DNA of 64,000 bases from CAYGVT01 sp964353355 (GCA_964353355.1 CAYGVT010000148.1:1-64000), one strand, 5' to 3'. Counted from the stretch's first letter, positions 41,301-48,263 are shown. Made by a program: numbers and translations. The notes: generated from the sequence alone by a model not told the origin.

Positions 41301-41543
41301 GTCACGGTGCAGCACGTCTACGCAATCAAGGGGATCTACTTCGTCAACGTGACCGTCAGGGACAGCAGGGGCGGCGTCACGGTAAAGGGCTTCAACATAG
41401 TGGTCAACGACCCCCCGAAGGATGGAAGCCCCGGCATCGGCACCGCAGGCGCGCTCGCCGCGATCGGCGCGGTGGCGACCGTCGCCGCGGTCGCGAGGGC
41501 ACGCCCCAAGGTCAGGAAGGGGAAGGGCGACCGCCCGGCATGA
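38388..41543 (+). CDS. Giant surface protein: kelch propeller, CARDB and PKD domains
   Basis: 1051 residues. A signal peptide (residues 1-32) precedes about six kelch repeats at roughly 90-425, each with a paired Gly and W-x-Y/F pattern (EVLVYGGRHD, MMVVWGGLT, KMFVYGGIDD). Residues 430-590 are a beta domain. A PKD-like module lies near 740-810 (SSDPDGDKITYKW), a CARDB domain near 820-910 (LDVTDVYFDNAEPV) and a PKD domain near 920-1005 (DPNGDALTYSWDFGDG). A membrane segment of Ala/Val near 1015-1035 ends in a basic tail. This architecture is common for archaeal cell-surface or adhesion proteins. Confidence 0.8.
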   Translation: MGNRTSSLLLALLMTTGSLLGVVVMVPAPADALTYTVTTDDDLNGTGTNHALIDGVVIDGGSVYLAEDKYTVHDTVWSDANAYQADVDGQRRPVLAPAGHWGRRAGYDSDGDYWHTAVWNQDDSEVLVYGGRHDVGTTSYVHNAMWAYNPTADSWTEKRAAIPVFGHTAVWADSYRMMVVWGGLTISGQNLVWMDQVLCYWPANNSWGWRAQAPVHLIFHAAAWDPVNEQMLVSGGTPDANISNSTSLLYAWRPATDTWVQLQSFASNMARGAHVAVWDDNRGEMIISGGLKNPRTSRPMSSTLSYSPSTGFWLQRANSPIARFYHAASWNTVSKKMFVYGGIDDGWNPSAQFYDFDNAADTWTYHENGTSTRFLTAFVWDPINNHGMTFAGAQSGNGPYQSWNDILVFRHETPYVTSGWLTSSIFDVGGILRVGNIWWRPATQPSPCGPEAVKLQVGSSGPLESPTTFYGPDGTTTSYFMDPEGDSVGNKHLGMNRIAYRIYLRTGDTAYTPTVTEVGMEVYRYALRGYYTSPIYNLVQPASSFGRIRHTVEIPAGGNPNLVKADVFVRTSERADMAGASGWEQVTTDDSSISTPYRRYFQFRVDIFTDSQARYLTPKFKDMTIEYNSPPALTSAVVDRSEGDRETWFTYKVTYTDVDDNAPTVRNVVIDGKPNAMSSGGQDFTRGVVYTFTTRLVLGPHQFHFEFSDGKNPVREPNIGAFEGPEVRNRLPKPVIEYPQTGTRFSPDEPVEFSASRSSDPDGDKITYKWVSSVQGLLSVDSAFVMRLSEGQHTIALEVTDDKGGSNNTQISILVKPYLPMLDVTDVYFDNAEPVEKDRVTVTAVVRNTGEANARPAYIDFLVDMVVVETLEENIDVSDKANVVFQWTAVQGRPLISVRAKRAPDAAADTEVKRFLNISANSPPDVRFDVPTPVVRKGAPVLFVNNGTRDPNGDALTYSWDFGDGSPTVTDVTVQHVYAIKGIYFVNVTVRDSRGGVTVKGFNIVVNDPPKDGSPGIGTAGALAAIGAVATVAAVARARPKVRKGKGDRPA

Positions 41544-41644
41544 CCCCCTAAGGGCTCGCCCACGTACCAAGTGGCCCCATCCAGTGCATCTGCTGAGAAT
41601 GGAATACGTATGTATTTATACCCATTTTACTGTATTTATGGGAG

Positions 41645-42058
41645 ATGGTATGGGAGAGATTGAGGGCAGGGACTGAGAACAAGGTACCTTCCGTGGATGG
41701 GAGGGAGCTCAGCCTGCTCGTCGACCGTGACTACCGGGGTCCCCTGCACGAGCGACAGAGGCGCAAGGGGCGCGCCTCGGTCCAGTACCGCGACACGGTC
41801 GGGACGACGCGCGTGCGCGTCGTCGTCCAGGAGATGCGGAGGGTCTACGACCGCCTCTGTGGCGTGGGCGACCTCCTCGTCGAGTCGCAGCTCCCCAAGC
41901 TCAGGCTGGGCGAGCGGTCGGTATCGGACCTCTCCCGCACAGACCTGGACAGGTTCAACGACGACATCGCGTCACTGGCGGCCTCGATATTCGGCGATGG
42001 CATGGCCCTCCAGGCGCGCGAGCGCATCGCCAAGCTCATCCAGCAGGTCTACACCTAG
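41645..42058 (+). CDS. Unknown small soluble protein
   Basis: 137 residues. Mostly helical and Arg-rich, with LSRTDLDRFNDDIASLAASIF near the C-terminus. No motif is recognised. A GTATTTATAC element (about 41610-41622) lies roughly 25-35 nt before the ATG, so the start is plausible. It is followed 45 nt later by the DUF167 gene on the same strand, but that gene has its own TATA-like element. Confidence 0.6.
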   Translation: MVWERLRAGTENKVPSVDGRELSLLVDRDYRGPLHERQRRKGRASVQYRDTVGTTRVRVVVQEMRRVYDRLCGVGDLLVESQLPKLRLGERSVSDLSRTDLDRFNDDIASLAASIFGDGMALQARERIAKLIQQVYT

Positions 42059-42103
42059 CACAAAGGTATATGCACGTCCCGGCCGATGGACCGTGCGACC
42101 GGG

Positions 42104-42445
42104 ATGGCGCAGCCGGACTGGACGGACGCCCTGAGGCGCTCGGGACCGTCCGCCGTGAGCATCGACCTCCACGTGGAGCCTGGCGCATCCAGGCCCGGCC
42201 TCGCGGGCTTCGACCCTTGGCGACGCCGGCTGCGGCTCAGGGTGCGCGCGCCCCCGCGGGGTGGCGAGGCCACGAGGGAGGCCATCGATATCCTCGCAGG
42301 GTTGCTCGGCGTGAGCCCCTCGCGCCTCGTCGTCGTCGCGGGCGCGACCTCGAGGCAGAAGACCGTGAGGGCGGAGGGGCTCACGCTCGAGGCGGCTAGG
42401 GACGCGCTCGCCCCCCACGTCGCCGCCGGGGGTGAGGCAAGGTGA
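42104..42445 (+). CDS. DUF167/YggU-family protein
   Basis: 113 residues from ATG 42104. The DUF167 pattern is visible: SIDLHVEPGASRPGLAGFDPW, LRLRVRAPPRGGEATREAIDIL and GVSPSRLVVVAGATSRQKTVR. The family is small, conserved across life and of unknown function. A TATA-like GGTATATG (42065-42072) places transcription start near 42095, which favours ATG 42104 over the ATG at 42086. It overlaps the next gene by 4 nt (GTGA), indicating translational coupling. Confidence 0.85.
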   Translation: MAQPDWTDALRRSGPSAVSIDLHVEPGASRPGLAGFDPWRRRLRLRVRAPPRGGEATREAIDILAGLLGVSPSRLVVVAGATSRQKTVRAEGLTLEAARDALAPHVAAGGEAR

Positions 42446-42864
42446 CCGGCACCAGGACCGAGAGGCGGCTCGAGGCCATCGAGGTGGTGCTCGAGGGCCT
42501 GCGCGAGCGGGACGCGCGCACCGCCATCCTGGTGGAGGGCGAACGCGACGTCAGGGCGCTCGAGGCCCTTGACGTGCCGGGCCCCATCGTCAAGCTCAAC
42601 GCGGGCGAGTCGCTGCTCAACATGTGCGAGTCGCTCGCGAGGCGGTACGACGCGATAGTCCTGCTCACGGACTGGGACGCGAAGGGCGAGGAGCTGGCGG
42701 GGAAGCTCAAGGCGAACCTCGCGCGCGCGGCCGTGAGGGTGGACGCGCTCCCGCGCGAGAGGCTCGGGCGGCTGGTCAGGCCCGAGGTGAGCGCGGTGGA
42801 GGCGCTCGCGTCCCTGGTCCTCAGGCTGCGCAGGGCCGTGGGGACAGAGGCGAGGCGCGTGTGA
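42442..42864 (+). CDS. Stand-alone Toprim-domain protein
   Basis: 140 residues from GTG 42442. The Toprim fold is seen as AILVEGERDVRALEAL (catalytic Glu near residue 33), IVKLNAGESLLNM, and AIVLLTDWDAKGEELAGKL carrying the DxD near 77. These acidic residues bind Mg in primases, topoisomerases and RNase M5-like nucleases. Its size fits the archaeal small Toprim group sometimes linked to 5S rRNA or RNA processing. The start overlaps the DUF167 stop. The exact substrate is unknown. Confidence 0.82.
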   Translation: MTGTRTERRLEAIEVVLEGLRERDARTAILVEGERDVRALEALDVPGPIVKLNAGESLLNMCESLARRYDAIVLLTDWDAKGEELAGKLKANLARAAVRVDALPRERLGRLVRPEVSAVEALASLVLRLRRAVGTEARRV

Positions 42865-42879
42865 GGGGGGTCGGTCCCC

Positions 42880-43584
42880 TCAGCGGTCGCCACGTCGGCC
42901 GATCTGGTGCCTCACGGCGGGCTCCGTCGCGCCCAGCGCCTCGAGCGCCTGCTCGAGCGACTCGCCCTCGCGGACGGGCACGGACCGGAACACGCCCGTG
43001 CGCCCGATGCGGTCGCGCCTGCCGAGCACGCGCACGCGCTCCTCCACGACGTCGGGGGGTACGCCGAGCCTCCTGGCGACCTCGACCTCGGCCCCCACGA
43101 CGCTCGACTCGACATGGCCATCGGGGGTCGGCTCGACGAGCAGCAGGCGCTTCGACACGCCGGGCACCCGCTGCCGCGGCGCGGCCGAGGCGGCGTCGAT
43201 CCACCCGCCGAAGGCGTAGAAGCCCTCCTCCCTCGTGGTGGGGGCGAGCAGCGGCCAGCTCACGGTCGAGCCCTCGCCGAGCTCCAGGTGCGCCTTGGGC
43301 ACCGACGAGGGGGACGCGAGCGTCACGCGGCGGTCGACGACGTGGAACAGCGAGGAGAGGCCGAGCTCGACCGCGTAGGACGGCACGGGGTCGACCATCA
43401 CGACGTCCACGTCGGAGGTCGCGCGGACGTCGCCGCGCGCGACCGAGCCGTAGACCATGCTGCGCCCCGGGAGCGCGCGCTGCACCGCGGCAGCGCGCGC
43501 GCGGAGGGCGGCGAGCAGCTCCCACCTGCGGGGCGGGTAGTTCACATCGCGGCCGTCGACATGGCGCTCGACCTTCTCGCGCAC
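42880..43584 (-). CDS. Predicted nucleotidyltransferase (COG1665-like)
   Basis: 234 residues. The nucleotidyltransferase motif MVYGSVARGDVRATSDVDVVMVD near 43-65 contains the GS-x9-DxD of the Pol beta superfamily. The middle and C-terminal parts (YAFGGWIDAASAAP, ERVRVLGRRDRIGRTGVF, EQALEALGATEP) match an archaeal family of predicted nucleotidyltransferases. The acceptor is unknown. It converges on the Toprim gene, with 15 nt between stops. Confidence 0.82.
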   Translation of the reverse strand: MREKVERHVDGRDVNYPPRRWELLAALRARAAAVQRALPGRSMVYGSVARGDVRATSDVDVVMVDPVPSYAVELGLSSLFHVVDRRVTLASPSSVPKAHLELGEGSTVSWPLLAPTTREEGFYAFGGWIDAASAAPRQRVPGVSKRLLLVEPTPDGHVESSVVGAEVEVARRLGVPPDVVEERVRVLGRRDRIGRTGVFRSVPVREGESLEQALEALGATEPAVRHQIGRRGDR

Positions 43585-43632
43585 GGGCTTTGATGGCGCA
43601 TCGGGGGTAAAAAATGTTGCCCGTGACCTGGG

Positions 43633-44397
43633 TCAGGGCCTCTCCCGCATGGCGGCGGCCGCCCGCGCCCACTTGACGGCGCCCAGGAAGTGGGCATCGT
43701 CGCGGCTCGTGTCCACGTAGACCAGGGGGAGCAGGTGCAGCGCGAGCGCGCCCCACGCGTCATGGCCCCCGACGTAGTGCAGCAGCCTGAACATGAGGTT
43801 GCCCGTGACGCCGTCGGGGGCGACGAGCACGTTGCACTCCCCCACCGCGCGCTCGACGAGGATGTGCGTGCCCGTCGCGTCGATGCGGGCCCTCGACGCG
43901 CGGCCCACGAGCTCGTCGCACTCCCGGATGGAGCGCGCGATGTCCGGGCCTCGGCCGGCGTCGTCGGGCCTGCCCTTGGACATCACCGCCACCCTGGGGA
44001 CCTCGCCGAGCGCGGCCACGGCGCGCGCGGAGGCCTCCAGCAGCCGCCACCGCTGGGCGACGGTGCGACCCTCGTCGATGCCCACCGGGACCAGCAGGAG
44101 CGCCCTCCCCTCGCCCATGTCCATGAGCGCCGCACGGCCTGGCGATCTCGAGCGCATCGCGCCCCTCAGGTGGTGCAGCACCTCCTCGGCCGGCAGCGTC
44201 CCGCGCACGGCCGCGTCCACGCGACGTTCCGCGAGCGCCCTCACGAGCGCCTCCGCGGTGTCGACGAGCACGATGCCCCGCATGCCCGCCTCGCGCGCCA
44301 TGCCCGCCGTGGCGTCGGCGGCGTCGCCCCTGGCCGCCCTGCCGATGGCGACGACCGCCCCGGAAGCCGATGACAACTGCTCTATCCGCCCGAGCAT
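43633..44397 (-). CDS. mtxX: MtxX-like (methanogenesis marker 4) protein, tentative
   Basis: 254 residues. The fold resembles phosphotransacetylase/PlsX-like proteins: GAVVAIGRAARGD near the start, VAVMSKGRPDDAGRGPDIARSI near 136, and GECNVLVAPDGVTGNLMFRLLHYVGG near 186. That order fits MtxX, a phosphotransacetylase-like protein widespread in methanogens and of unknown function. A TATA-like ACTATAAC lies about 35 nt upstream on the minus strand. The alternative is another PlsX/Pta-type protein. If correct, it joins HdrBC as a second methanogen-associated feature here. Confidence 0.55.
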   Translation of the reverse strand: MLGRIEQLSSASGAVVAIGRAARGDAADATAGMAREAGMRGIVLVDTAEALVRALAERRVDAAVRGTLPAEEVLHHLRGAMRSRSPGRAALMDMGEGRALLLVPVGIDEGRTVAQRWRLLEASARAVAALGEVPRVAVMSKGRPDDAGRGPDIARSIRECDELVGRASRARIDATGTHILVERAVGECNVLVAPDGVTGNLMFRLLHYVGGHDAWGALALHLLPLVYVDTSRDDAHFLGAVKWARAAAAMRERP

Positions 44398-44509
44398 CCT
44401 GACGCGCCAGTGCGTGCAGTGCCCTCGGGCATGTTATAGTTTGCGAACGGTGGGGCGCGCGCGGCCCCGGTGGCCGTGGACGGCGCAGGCACAGGCCCGT
44501 TCCCCGGCC

Positions 44510-45193
44510 TCAGTAGATCCAGTCGGCCGCCAGGCCCACGAAGGCGAACGCGGCGATGGCCACGTACACGAAGGGGGTGCGGTGGATGCGACCCGCCCAT
44601 CTCTGCAGCATGGGGCCGTTCCAGGCAGAGTCGCGGGGCAGCTTGACCATGAGCCCCGTGAGCGCCCATGCCACGAGCGTGGCCGCGGCCACGAGCATCA
44701 TGTGGTTGTTGGAGCGGTGGGCCACGGCGAAGACGGACACCAGCACGACCGCGAGCGGGTTGAGCCAGAAGTGCAGCGCGTCCAGGACGGGCACGCCCGC
44801 CCTCACCAGCCGCCGCAACAGCTGGGTGGAATCCTCCTGGATGGCCCTCCCGAGGAGGTTGAGGTTGGCGAGCACGCCCACGGCGAGGGCGGCGATGCCC
44901 AGCCCCCAGAGCAGGGGGACGGGCGCGCCGTCGTAGAGCAGCATCGCCGCGGGCACGACCGAGAGCACGACCGCGAGCGAGAGCACCACGGCCCAGAAGA
45001 GCGCCAGGGCGAACGGCTCCTCGCGGCTGGGGAACGTGTAGGGGAACTCGACCTCTGGCAGCTCGAGCGCCGGGCGCTCCTCGACGACCCCGGCGATGCC
45101 GGACGCGGCCCTCCTTGCCCCGTCGGACATGGCGGTGCCGGCGTCGGTGAGCGAGCCCTTGACGCGGGCGCCGAGGTCGCCGAGCGCGGCCAT
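44510..45193 (-). CDS. Polytopic membrane protein, unknown
   Basis: 227 residues. A soluble N-terminus of about 60 residues, including a short amphipathic helix, precedes six hydrophobic helices (roughly residues 62-80, 84-104, 110-130, 138-158, 166-184 and 206-226). No catalytic motif is recognised. CGCTTATCTC on the minus strand (about 45218-45227) lies some 25-35 nt upstream as the TATA box. It stands between mtxX and rnz on the same strand but has its own promoter. Confidence 0.7.
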   Translation of the reverse strand: MAALGDLGARVKGSLTDAGTAMSDGARRAASGIAGVVEERPALELPEVEFPYTFPSREEPFALALFWAVVLSLAVVLSVVPAAMLLYDGAPVPLLWGLGIAALAVGVLANLNLLGRAIQEDSTQLLRRLVRAGVPVLDALHFWLNPLAVVLVSVFAVAHRSNNHMMLVAAATLVAWALTGLMVKLPRDSAWNGPMLQRWAGRIHRTPFVYVAIAAFAFVGLAADWIY

Positions 45194-45270
45194 GGCCTGG
45201 TTGATGCTGTCCTCGGGAGATAAGCGTTTTGGGGATGGGGATGGACTGGCGCGCGCGGCAGGGGTGGCGT

Positions 45271-46602
45271 TCAGTCATCCTCTGAGTCGAGGTCGATGCC
45301 GGCCTCGGCCATGGCGCGGTCGAGGTCTATGTCGTCCTCCTCCTCGTCCTTGCCCCCGTCCGCGCTCGCGGCCGCGAGCTTGGGCCCGGCCTTCTTGGCG
45401 CCATGCTCCCTGCCCGCGGGCTTGGCCCCCTTCGCGGCCGTCATGGTCGCGGGCCCGGCCTTCTGCGGGGCGGGCACCGGCGGCGGGGGAGGCCCGAACG
45501 GGGACGCGGTCGTGCCCGCGGCAGACGCCGCCGCGGTGGCGACCGGCGTCCGCGCGACCGCCTTCTCGAGCTCGGCGACGAGCGAGCCGACGTCCTCGCC
45601 CATCTCGGACCGCTCGATGATCTTGCGCTGCAGGGATTCGCGGGCCGCGACCTCCTTCGCTGCGTCCTCCTGCTTCTTGAGCTCCGCGTCCGAGACCTCG
45701 GGGTAGGGCACCTTGAAGCTCTCCAGGTCGTCGGGGATGTAGCTCTCCGCGAAGGTGGACCGCGCCTCCTTGAGCAGCGGCTCGACGTCGCGGTAGCGCG
45801 GCGAGATGTGGACCATGAACAGGCGGCGGACGGCCGCCTCCTTGGCGATGGTGGCGGCCTGCATGGCCGTCGAGTGGCCGAACTTGTTGGCCTTCTCCTC
45901 GAGCGTGTGGTCCGCCGTCGCCTCGTGGATGAGCACGTCGATGCCACCGATGATGTCGGGCAGGTCCATGATGGGCTTGGTGTCCATCGCCACGAACAGC
46001 CTGCGGCCGGGCCTGGCCGGGCCCATCACCATCTCAGGGGTGATGCCGCGGCCGTTCCAGACGATGGTCTCGCCGGCCTGCAGCTTGCCCCACAGCGGGC
46101 CCTCGGGTATCTCGAGCAGCTTGGTCGCGTTGGTGTCGAACTTGCCAGGCCGGTCGTCCTCCTTGAGGAGGTAGCCCAGCGTGGGCAGCGCGTGGTCGAG
46201 CCTGTGGGCGGTGACGGTGAAGCCATCGAAGTGCTCGGTCTGGCCATCCCTCAGCTCGTGGAGGACCAGGTCGTAGGTCCTGCTGTAGTAGGAGATGCGC
46301 TCTAGGATGGTCACGAGCTGCTCCGTCCCCTTCGGGCCGAAGACCTCGAGGTCCTTGGTCCTGCCGTTGAGCGCCATCGTCTGGAGCAGCCCCGGCAATC
46401 CCAAGTAGTGGTCGCCGTGGAAGTGGGTGATGAAGATCTTCGTGATGTGCATGAACGAGAGCGGGGAGAGCATGAGCTGCCGCTGTGTCCCCTCGCCGCA
46501 GTCGAACAGGACGACGTCGCCGTTCACCTTGACCGCTATGGAGGAGACGCCCCGCTGGGGAGACGGGAACGAACCACCCGTCCCAAGGAAGACTATCTCC
46601 AT
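45271..46602 (-). CDS. rnz: Ribonuclease Z with long C-terminal extension
   Basis: 443 residues. tRNA 3'-end endonuclease. The zinc motif HFHGDHYLG near 60-68, the start VFLGTGGSFPSPQRG, GEGTQRQ near 37, LDHALPTLGY near 135, MDTKP near 206, HEATAD near 227 and GHSTAMQAATIA near 243 are all present and complete by about residue 306, the normal family length. A further about 137 residues follow: a charged helix (EDAAKEVAARESLQRKIIE), a Pro/Ala-rich linker and an acidic end DIDLDRAMAEAGIDLDSEDD. This extension is unusual. A TATA-like CCATAAAAGG (46626-46635) lies about 25-33 nt upstream. Confidence 0.93.
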   Translation of the reverse strand: MEIVFLGTGGSFPSPQRGVSSIAVKVNGDVVLFDCGEGTQRQLMLSPLSFMHITKIFITHFHGDHYLGLPGLLQTMALNGRTKDLEVFGPKGTEQLVTILERISYYSRTYDLVLHELRDGQTEHFDGFTVTAHRLDHALPTLGYLLKEDDRPGKFDTNATKLLEIPEGPLWGKLQAGETIVWNGRGITPEMVMGPARPGRRLFVAMDTKPIMDLPDIIGGIDVLIHEATADHTLEEKANKFGHSTAMQAATIAKEAAVRRLFMVHISPRYRDVEPLLKEARSTFAESYIPDDLESFKVPYPEVSDAELKKQEDAAKEVAARESLQRKIIERSEMGEDVGSLVAELEKAVARTPVATAAASAAGTTASPFGPPPPPVPAPQKAGPATMTAAKGAKPAGREHGAKKAGPKLAAASADGGKDEEEDDIDLDRAMAEAGIDLDSEDD

Positions 46603-46825
46603 CGGTTTCTGGAAGTGGAAAGCCCCCTTTTATGGTTTCCGGCCCCATTCTCCCAACCCAGAACCTCGCCAGTATCGCGCGTGGACCGTGCCCGCGAGGG
46701 GCATGCCGACCCGCCTCGGGGGGCAGCCGTGATGGGGAGGGCGCGGCGGTGGCGTGCGATGTCAGGGACCTCGCGTGCCCGCCCCCGCGAGCGTCCGCAC
46801 CGCCCGCATGCTCGTGGTGTGGGGC
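46603..46825. other. Intergenic region between rnz and tRNA-Arg
   Basis: 223 bp. It holds the rnz promoter at its left end (CCTTTTATGG, 46626-46635). Nothing else recognisable was found; it is G+C-rich with no T-rich terminator tract after the tRNA. Confidence 0.4.
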
Positions 46826-46843
46826 TGGCGGGCCTGCCGGGAG

Positions 46844-46874
46844 TCCCGCGGCGCGGCATTTACCCCGCGCCGTT
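46844..46874 (-). other. tRNA-Arg intron 2 (T-loop, non-canonical)
   Basis: 31 nt inside the T-loop, placed here after A58; the exact cut may shift by a base because A flanks both ends. A perfect 8-bp hairpin (CGGCGCGG/CCGCGCCG) occupies its centre. Its removal rebuilds both the T-loop and the T stem. Confidence 0.78.
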
Positions 46875-46894
46875 TCGAACCCGGGTCAACGGCT

Positions 46895-46930
46895 GCCGCC
46901 GGGCGGGTCGCTGTGCACGACATCCGCCCA
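46895..46930 (-). other. tRNA-Arg intron 1 (canonical site)
   Basis: 36 nt between tRNA positions 37 and 38. It contains GGGCGG...CCGCCC, which pairs as the internal helix of a bulge-helix-bulge splice substrate. Confidence 0.8.
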
Positions 46931-46991
46931 CCGGAGGCCATTGTGATATCCAAACTACACTACAGGCCCGCTTTGTTGAACGTACGTGGGC

Positions 46992-47195
46992 TCAGGCGCC
47001 CTTCTTGAACTCGGTGTAGCCGCACTTGCCGCATGCTACGCGGTCCTTGTGCTGCGCCATGAACGTGCCAGGGCCGCACTTCGGGCAGTCGCGGCGCTGT
47101 CGCACCATGCGGTTGCCCTCGCGCTTGTAGAGCTTGCCGATGATCTCGACGTTGCGCGGCGTGGTGGCGGCCTTCTCCTTCTTCTTGTCTGCCAT
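46992..47195 (-). CDS. rps27ae: 30S ribosomal protein eS31 (S27ae)
   Basis: 67 residues. The four-Cys zinc ribbon CPKCGPG and CGKCGY (about residues 37-59) and the NRMVRQRRDCPKCG segment identify eS31, a small-subunit protein without the ubiquitin fusion of eukaryotes. The N-terminus has an extra basic/Thr-rich stretch of about 15 residues. It starts 3 nt after the eS24 stop and ends 22 nt before the tRNA-Arg gene. Confidence 0.95.
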   Translation of the reverse strand: MADKKKEKAATTPRNVEIIGKLYKREGNRMVRQRRDCPKCGPGTFMAQHKDRVACGKCGYTEFKKGA

Positions 47196-47198
47196 TTC

Positions 47199-47636
47199 TC
47201 AACCCTCCGTCTTCGGCTTGGGCTCCGCCTTCTGTTTGGGCTCCGCCTTGGGCTTGTCCTCCGCCTCGGGCTTGGGTTCCGCCTTGGGCTTGGCCTCCGC
47301 CTTGGGCTTGGCCGCCGGTGGGGGCGCCTTGGCCTTCTCGGCCTTGGGCTTGGGCTCGGCCAGCTTGTTGCGCACGAGTATGGGGCGCGTCTCGACCTCC
47401 ATCGCCCGCTTCTTGGAAGGGTAGACCTTCACGTAGGCGCGCGTGATGCCGTGGCCGAAGCCGGTCTCGAGGTGGTCCACGATGACCCGGTCCTTCTCCG
47501 CCTTGACCGCGCCTGCGACGAGCTCGCGAATCTCCTCGCGCTTGGGGGTTGCGGCGCCCTGGTGCTTCGCCACGACCTCGAGCTCGATGCGGTCGATTAG
47601 CTGGTTCTCCTTCTTCGAGAGTATCTCGATGTCCAT
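47199..47636 (-). CDS. rps24e: 30S ribosomal protein eS24 with low-complexity tail
   Basis: 145 residues. Residues 1-95 are the conserved eS24 fold (MDIEILSKKENQLIDRIELE, TPKREEIRELVAGAV, ETGFGHGITRAYVKVYPSKKRAM). Archaeal eS24 is normally about 100 residues; here residues 97-145 add a repetitive Lys/Pro/Ala/Glu tail (PKAEAKPKAEPKPEAE). The tail resembles that of the PRC-barrel protein at 37391. Its ATG directly follows the stop of the dephospho-CoA kinase gene. Confidence 0.94.
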   Translation of the reverse strand: MDIEILSKKENQLIDRIELEVVAKHQGAATPKREEIRELVAGAVKAEKDRVIVDHLETGFGHGITRAYVKVYPSKKRAMEVETRPILVRNKLAEPKPKAEKAKAPPPAAKPKAEAKPKAEPKPEAEDKPKAEPKQKAEPKPKTEG

Positions 47637-48218
47637 TCAACCGCCCTCCTCGGGCGAGCCCCCTCGGGTCCGGTGCTCGAACCTGTCCAAGGCCTCGACG
47701 ACCGTCAGCCTGGCGCTGCGGTTGACCTGGACCAGGGCAAGCCCCTTATCAGGGATGCCATATATTACCGTTGCGCCCTCGGGCGCGTGGAGGATGACCG
47801 CCAGCGAGGCGAGGTCCTCCTCGCCCTCGACGACGATGCGCGTGGGCCTCGGGTCCGCCCATGCCTCGATGACCGCGTTCCACAGCTCGGACGTGAGCCC
47901 CCCCATCGGGTTTCGCGCCGGGACGACGCGTTCGCCCACCTGCGCCACCATCGACGTCCACCTCCCCCCGTCGGTCCTCCTCGTGCGCATGTCGACGATG
48001 GCGAGGTGGATGGCCACGCCGAGCGTGTGCAACCGGGCGGTGCACATGTCGCCGACCGTGGCCACCGGGCGGCCTGGCGCGATGAGGCGGAGCGCCTCCG
48101 CCTCGTCGACGATGGGACCGAGCGGCCCCCCGAGGATGCCCCTCAGGTCATCGTGCATCACGAGGCTCGTGCCGGGCGGCAGCCGCAAGCCCATGGCGAT
48201 GCCCGCGCGTCCGGTCAT
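47637..48218 (-). CDS. GTP-dependent dephospho-CoA kinase (DUF359)
   Basis: 193 residues. The archaeal COG1909/DUF359 family is shown by ATVGDMCTARLHTLG near 53, LAIVDMRTRR near 72, RIVVEGEEDLASLAVILHAPEGATVIYGIPDKG near 127. Members phosphorylate dephospho-CoA with GTP, the last step of CoA synthesis in archaea. It sits in the conserved transcription/translation cluster between spt4 and eS24, with the eS24 ATG directly after its stop. The 4-phosphopantoate ligase of the same pathway is at 25665. Confidence 0.9.
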   Translation of the reverse strand: MTGRAGIAMGLRLPPGTSLVMHDDLRGILGGPLGPIVDEAEALRLIAPGRPVATVGDMCTARLHTLGVAIHLAIVDMRTRRTDGGRWTSMVAQVGERVVPARNPMGGLTSELWNAVIEAWADPRPTRIVVEGEEDLASLAVILHAPEGATVIYGIPDKGLALVQVNRSARLTVVEALDRFEHRTRGGSPEEGG

Positions 48219-48263
48219 CCGACACCACCCATCCGTCCCGCCCCCCTGGGGCGGGCTCGCACG

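Larger units (their letters stand above)
46826..46969 (-). tRNA. tRNA-Arg (CCG) with two introns, CCA encoded
   Basis: The minus strand starts GGGCCTG at 46969 and ends CAGGCCC-G-CCA at 46826, a perfect 7-bp acceptor stem with discriminator G and an encoded CCA. The D arm is GTGTAGTTTGGATATCAC. The anticodon stem ATGGC/GCCGT encloses C-T-CCG-G, giving anticodon CCG (46932-46934, Arg). A first intron of 36 nt follows position 37. The T stem CCGGG/CCCGG is 5 bp, but its loop is split by a second intron of 31 nt; removing it restores TTCGACT, a normal T-loop. Mature length is 77 nt with CCA. It lies 22 nt after the eS31 gene and may be transcribed with the ribosomal operon. Confidence 0.88.

Noticed and set aside
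46860..46900. The T arm of tRNA-Arg first looked broken, suggesting a tRNA pseudogene
   Set aside because: A perfect acceptor 3' strand, discriminator and CCA lie further on, and removal of a 31-nt hairpin segment restores the T stem and loop, so an intron is the better explanation.
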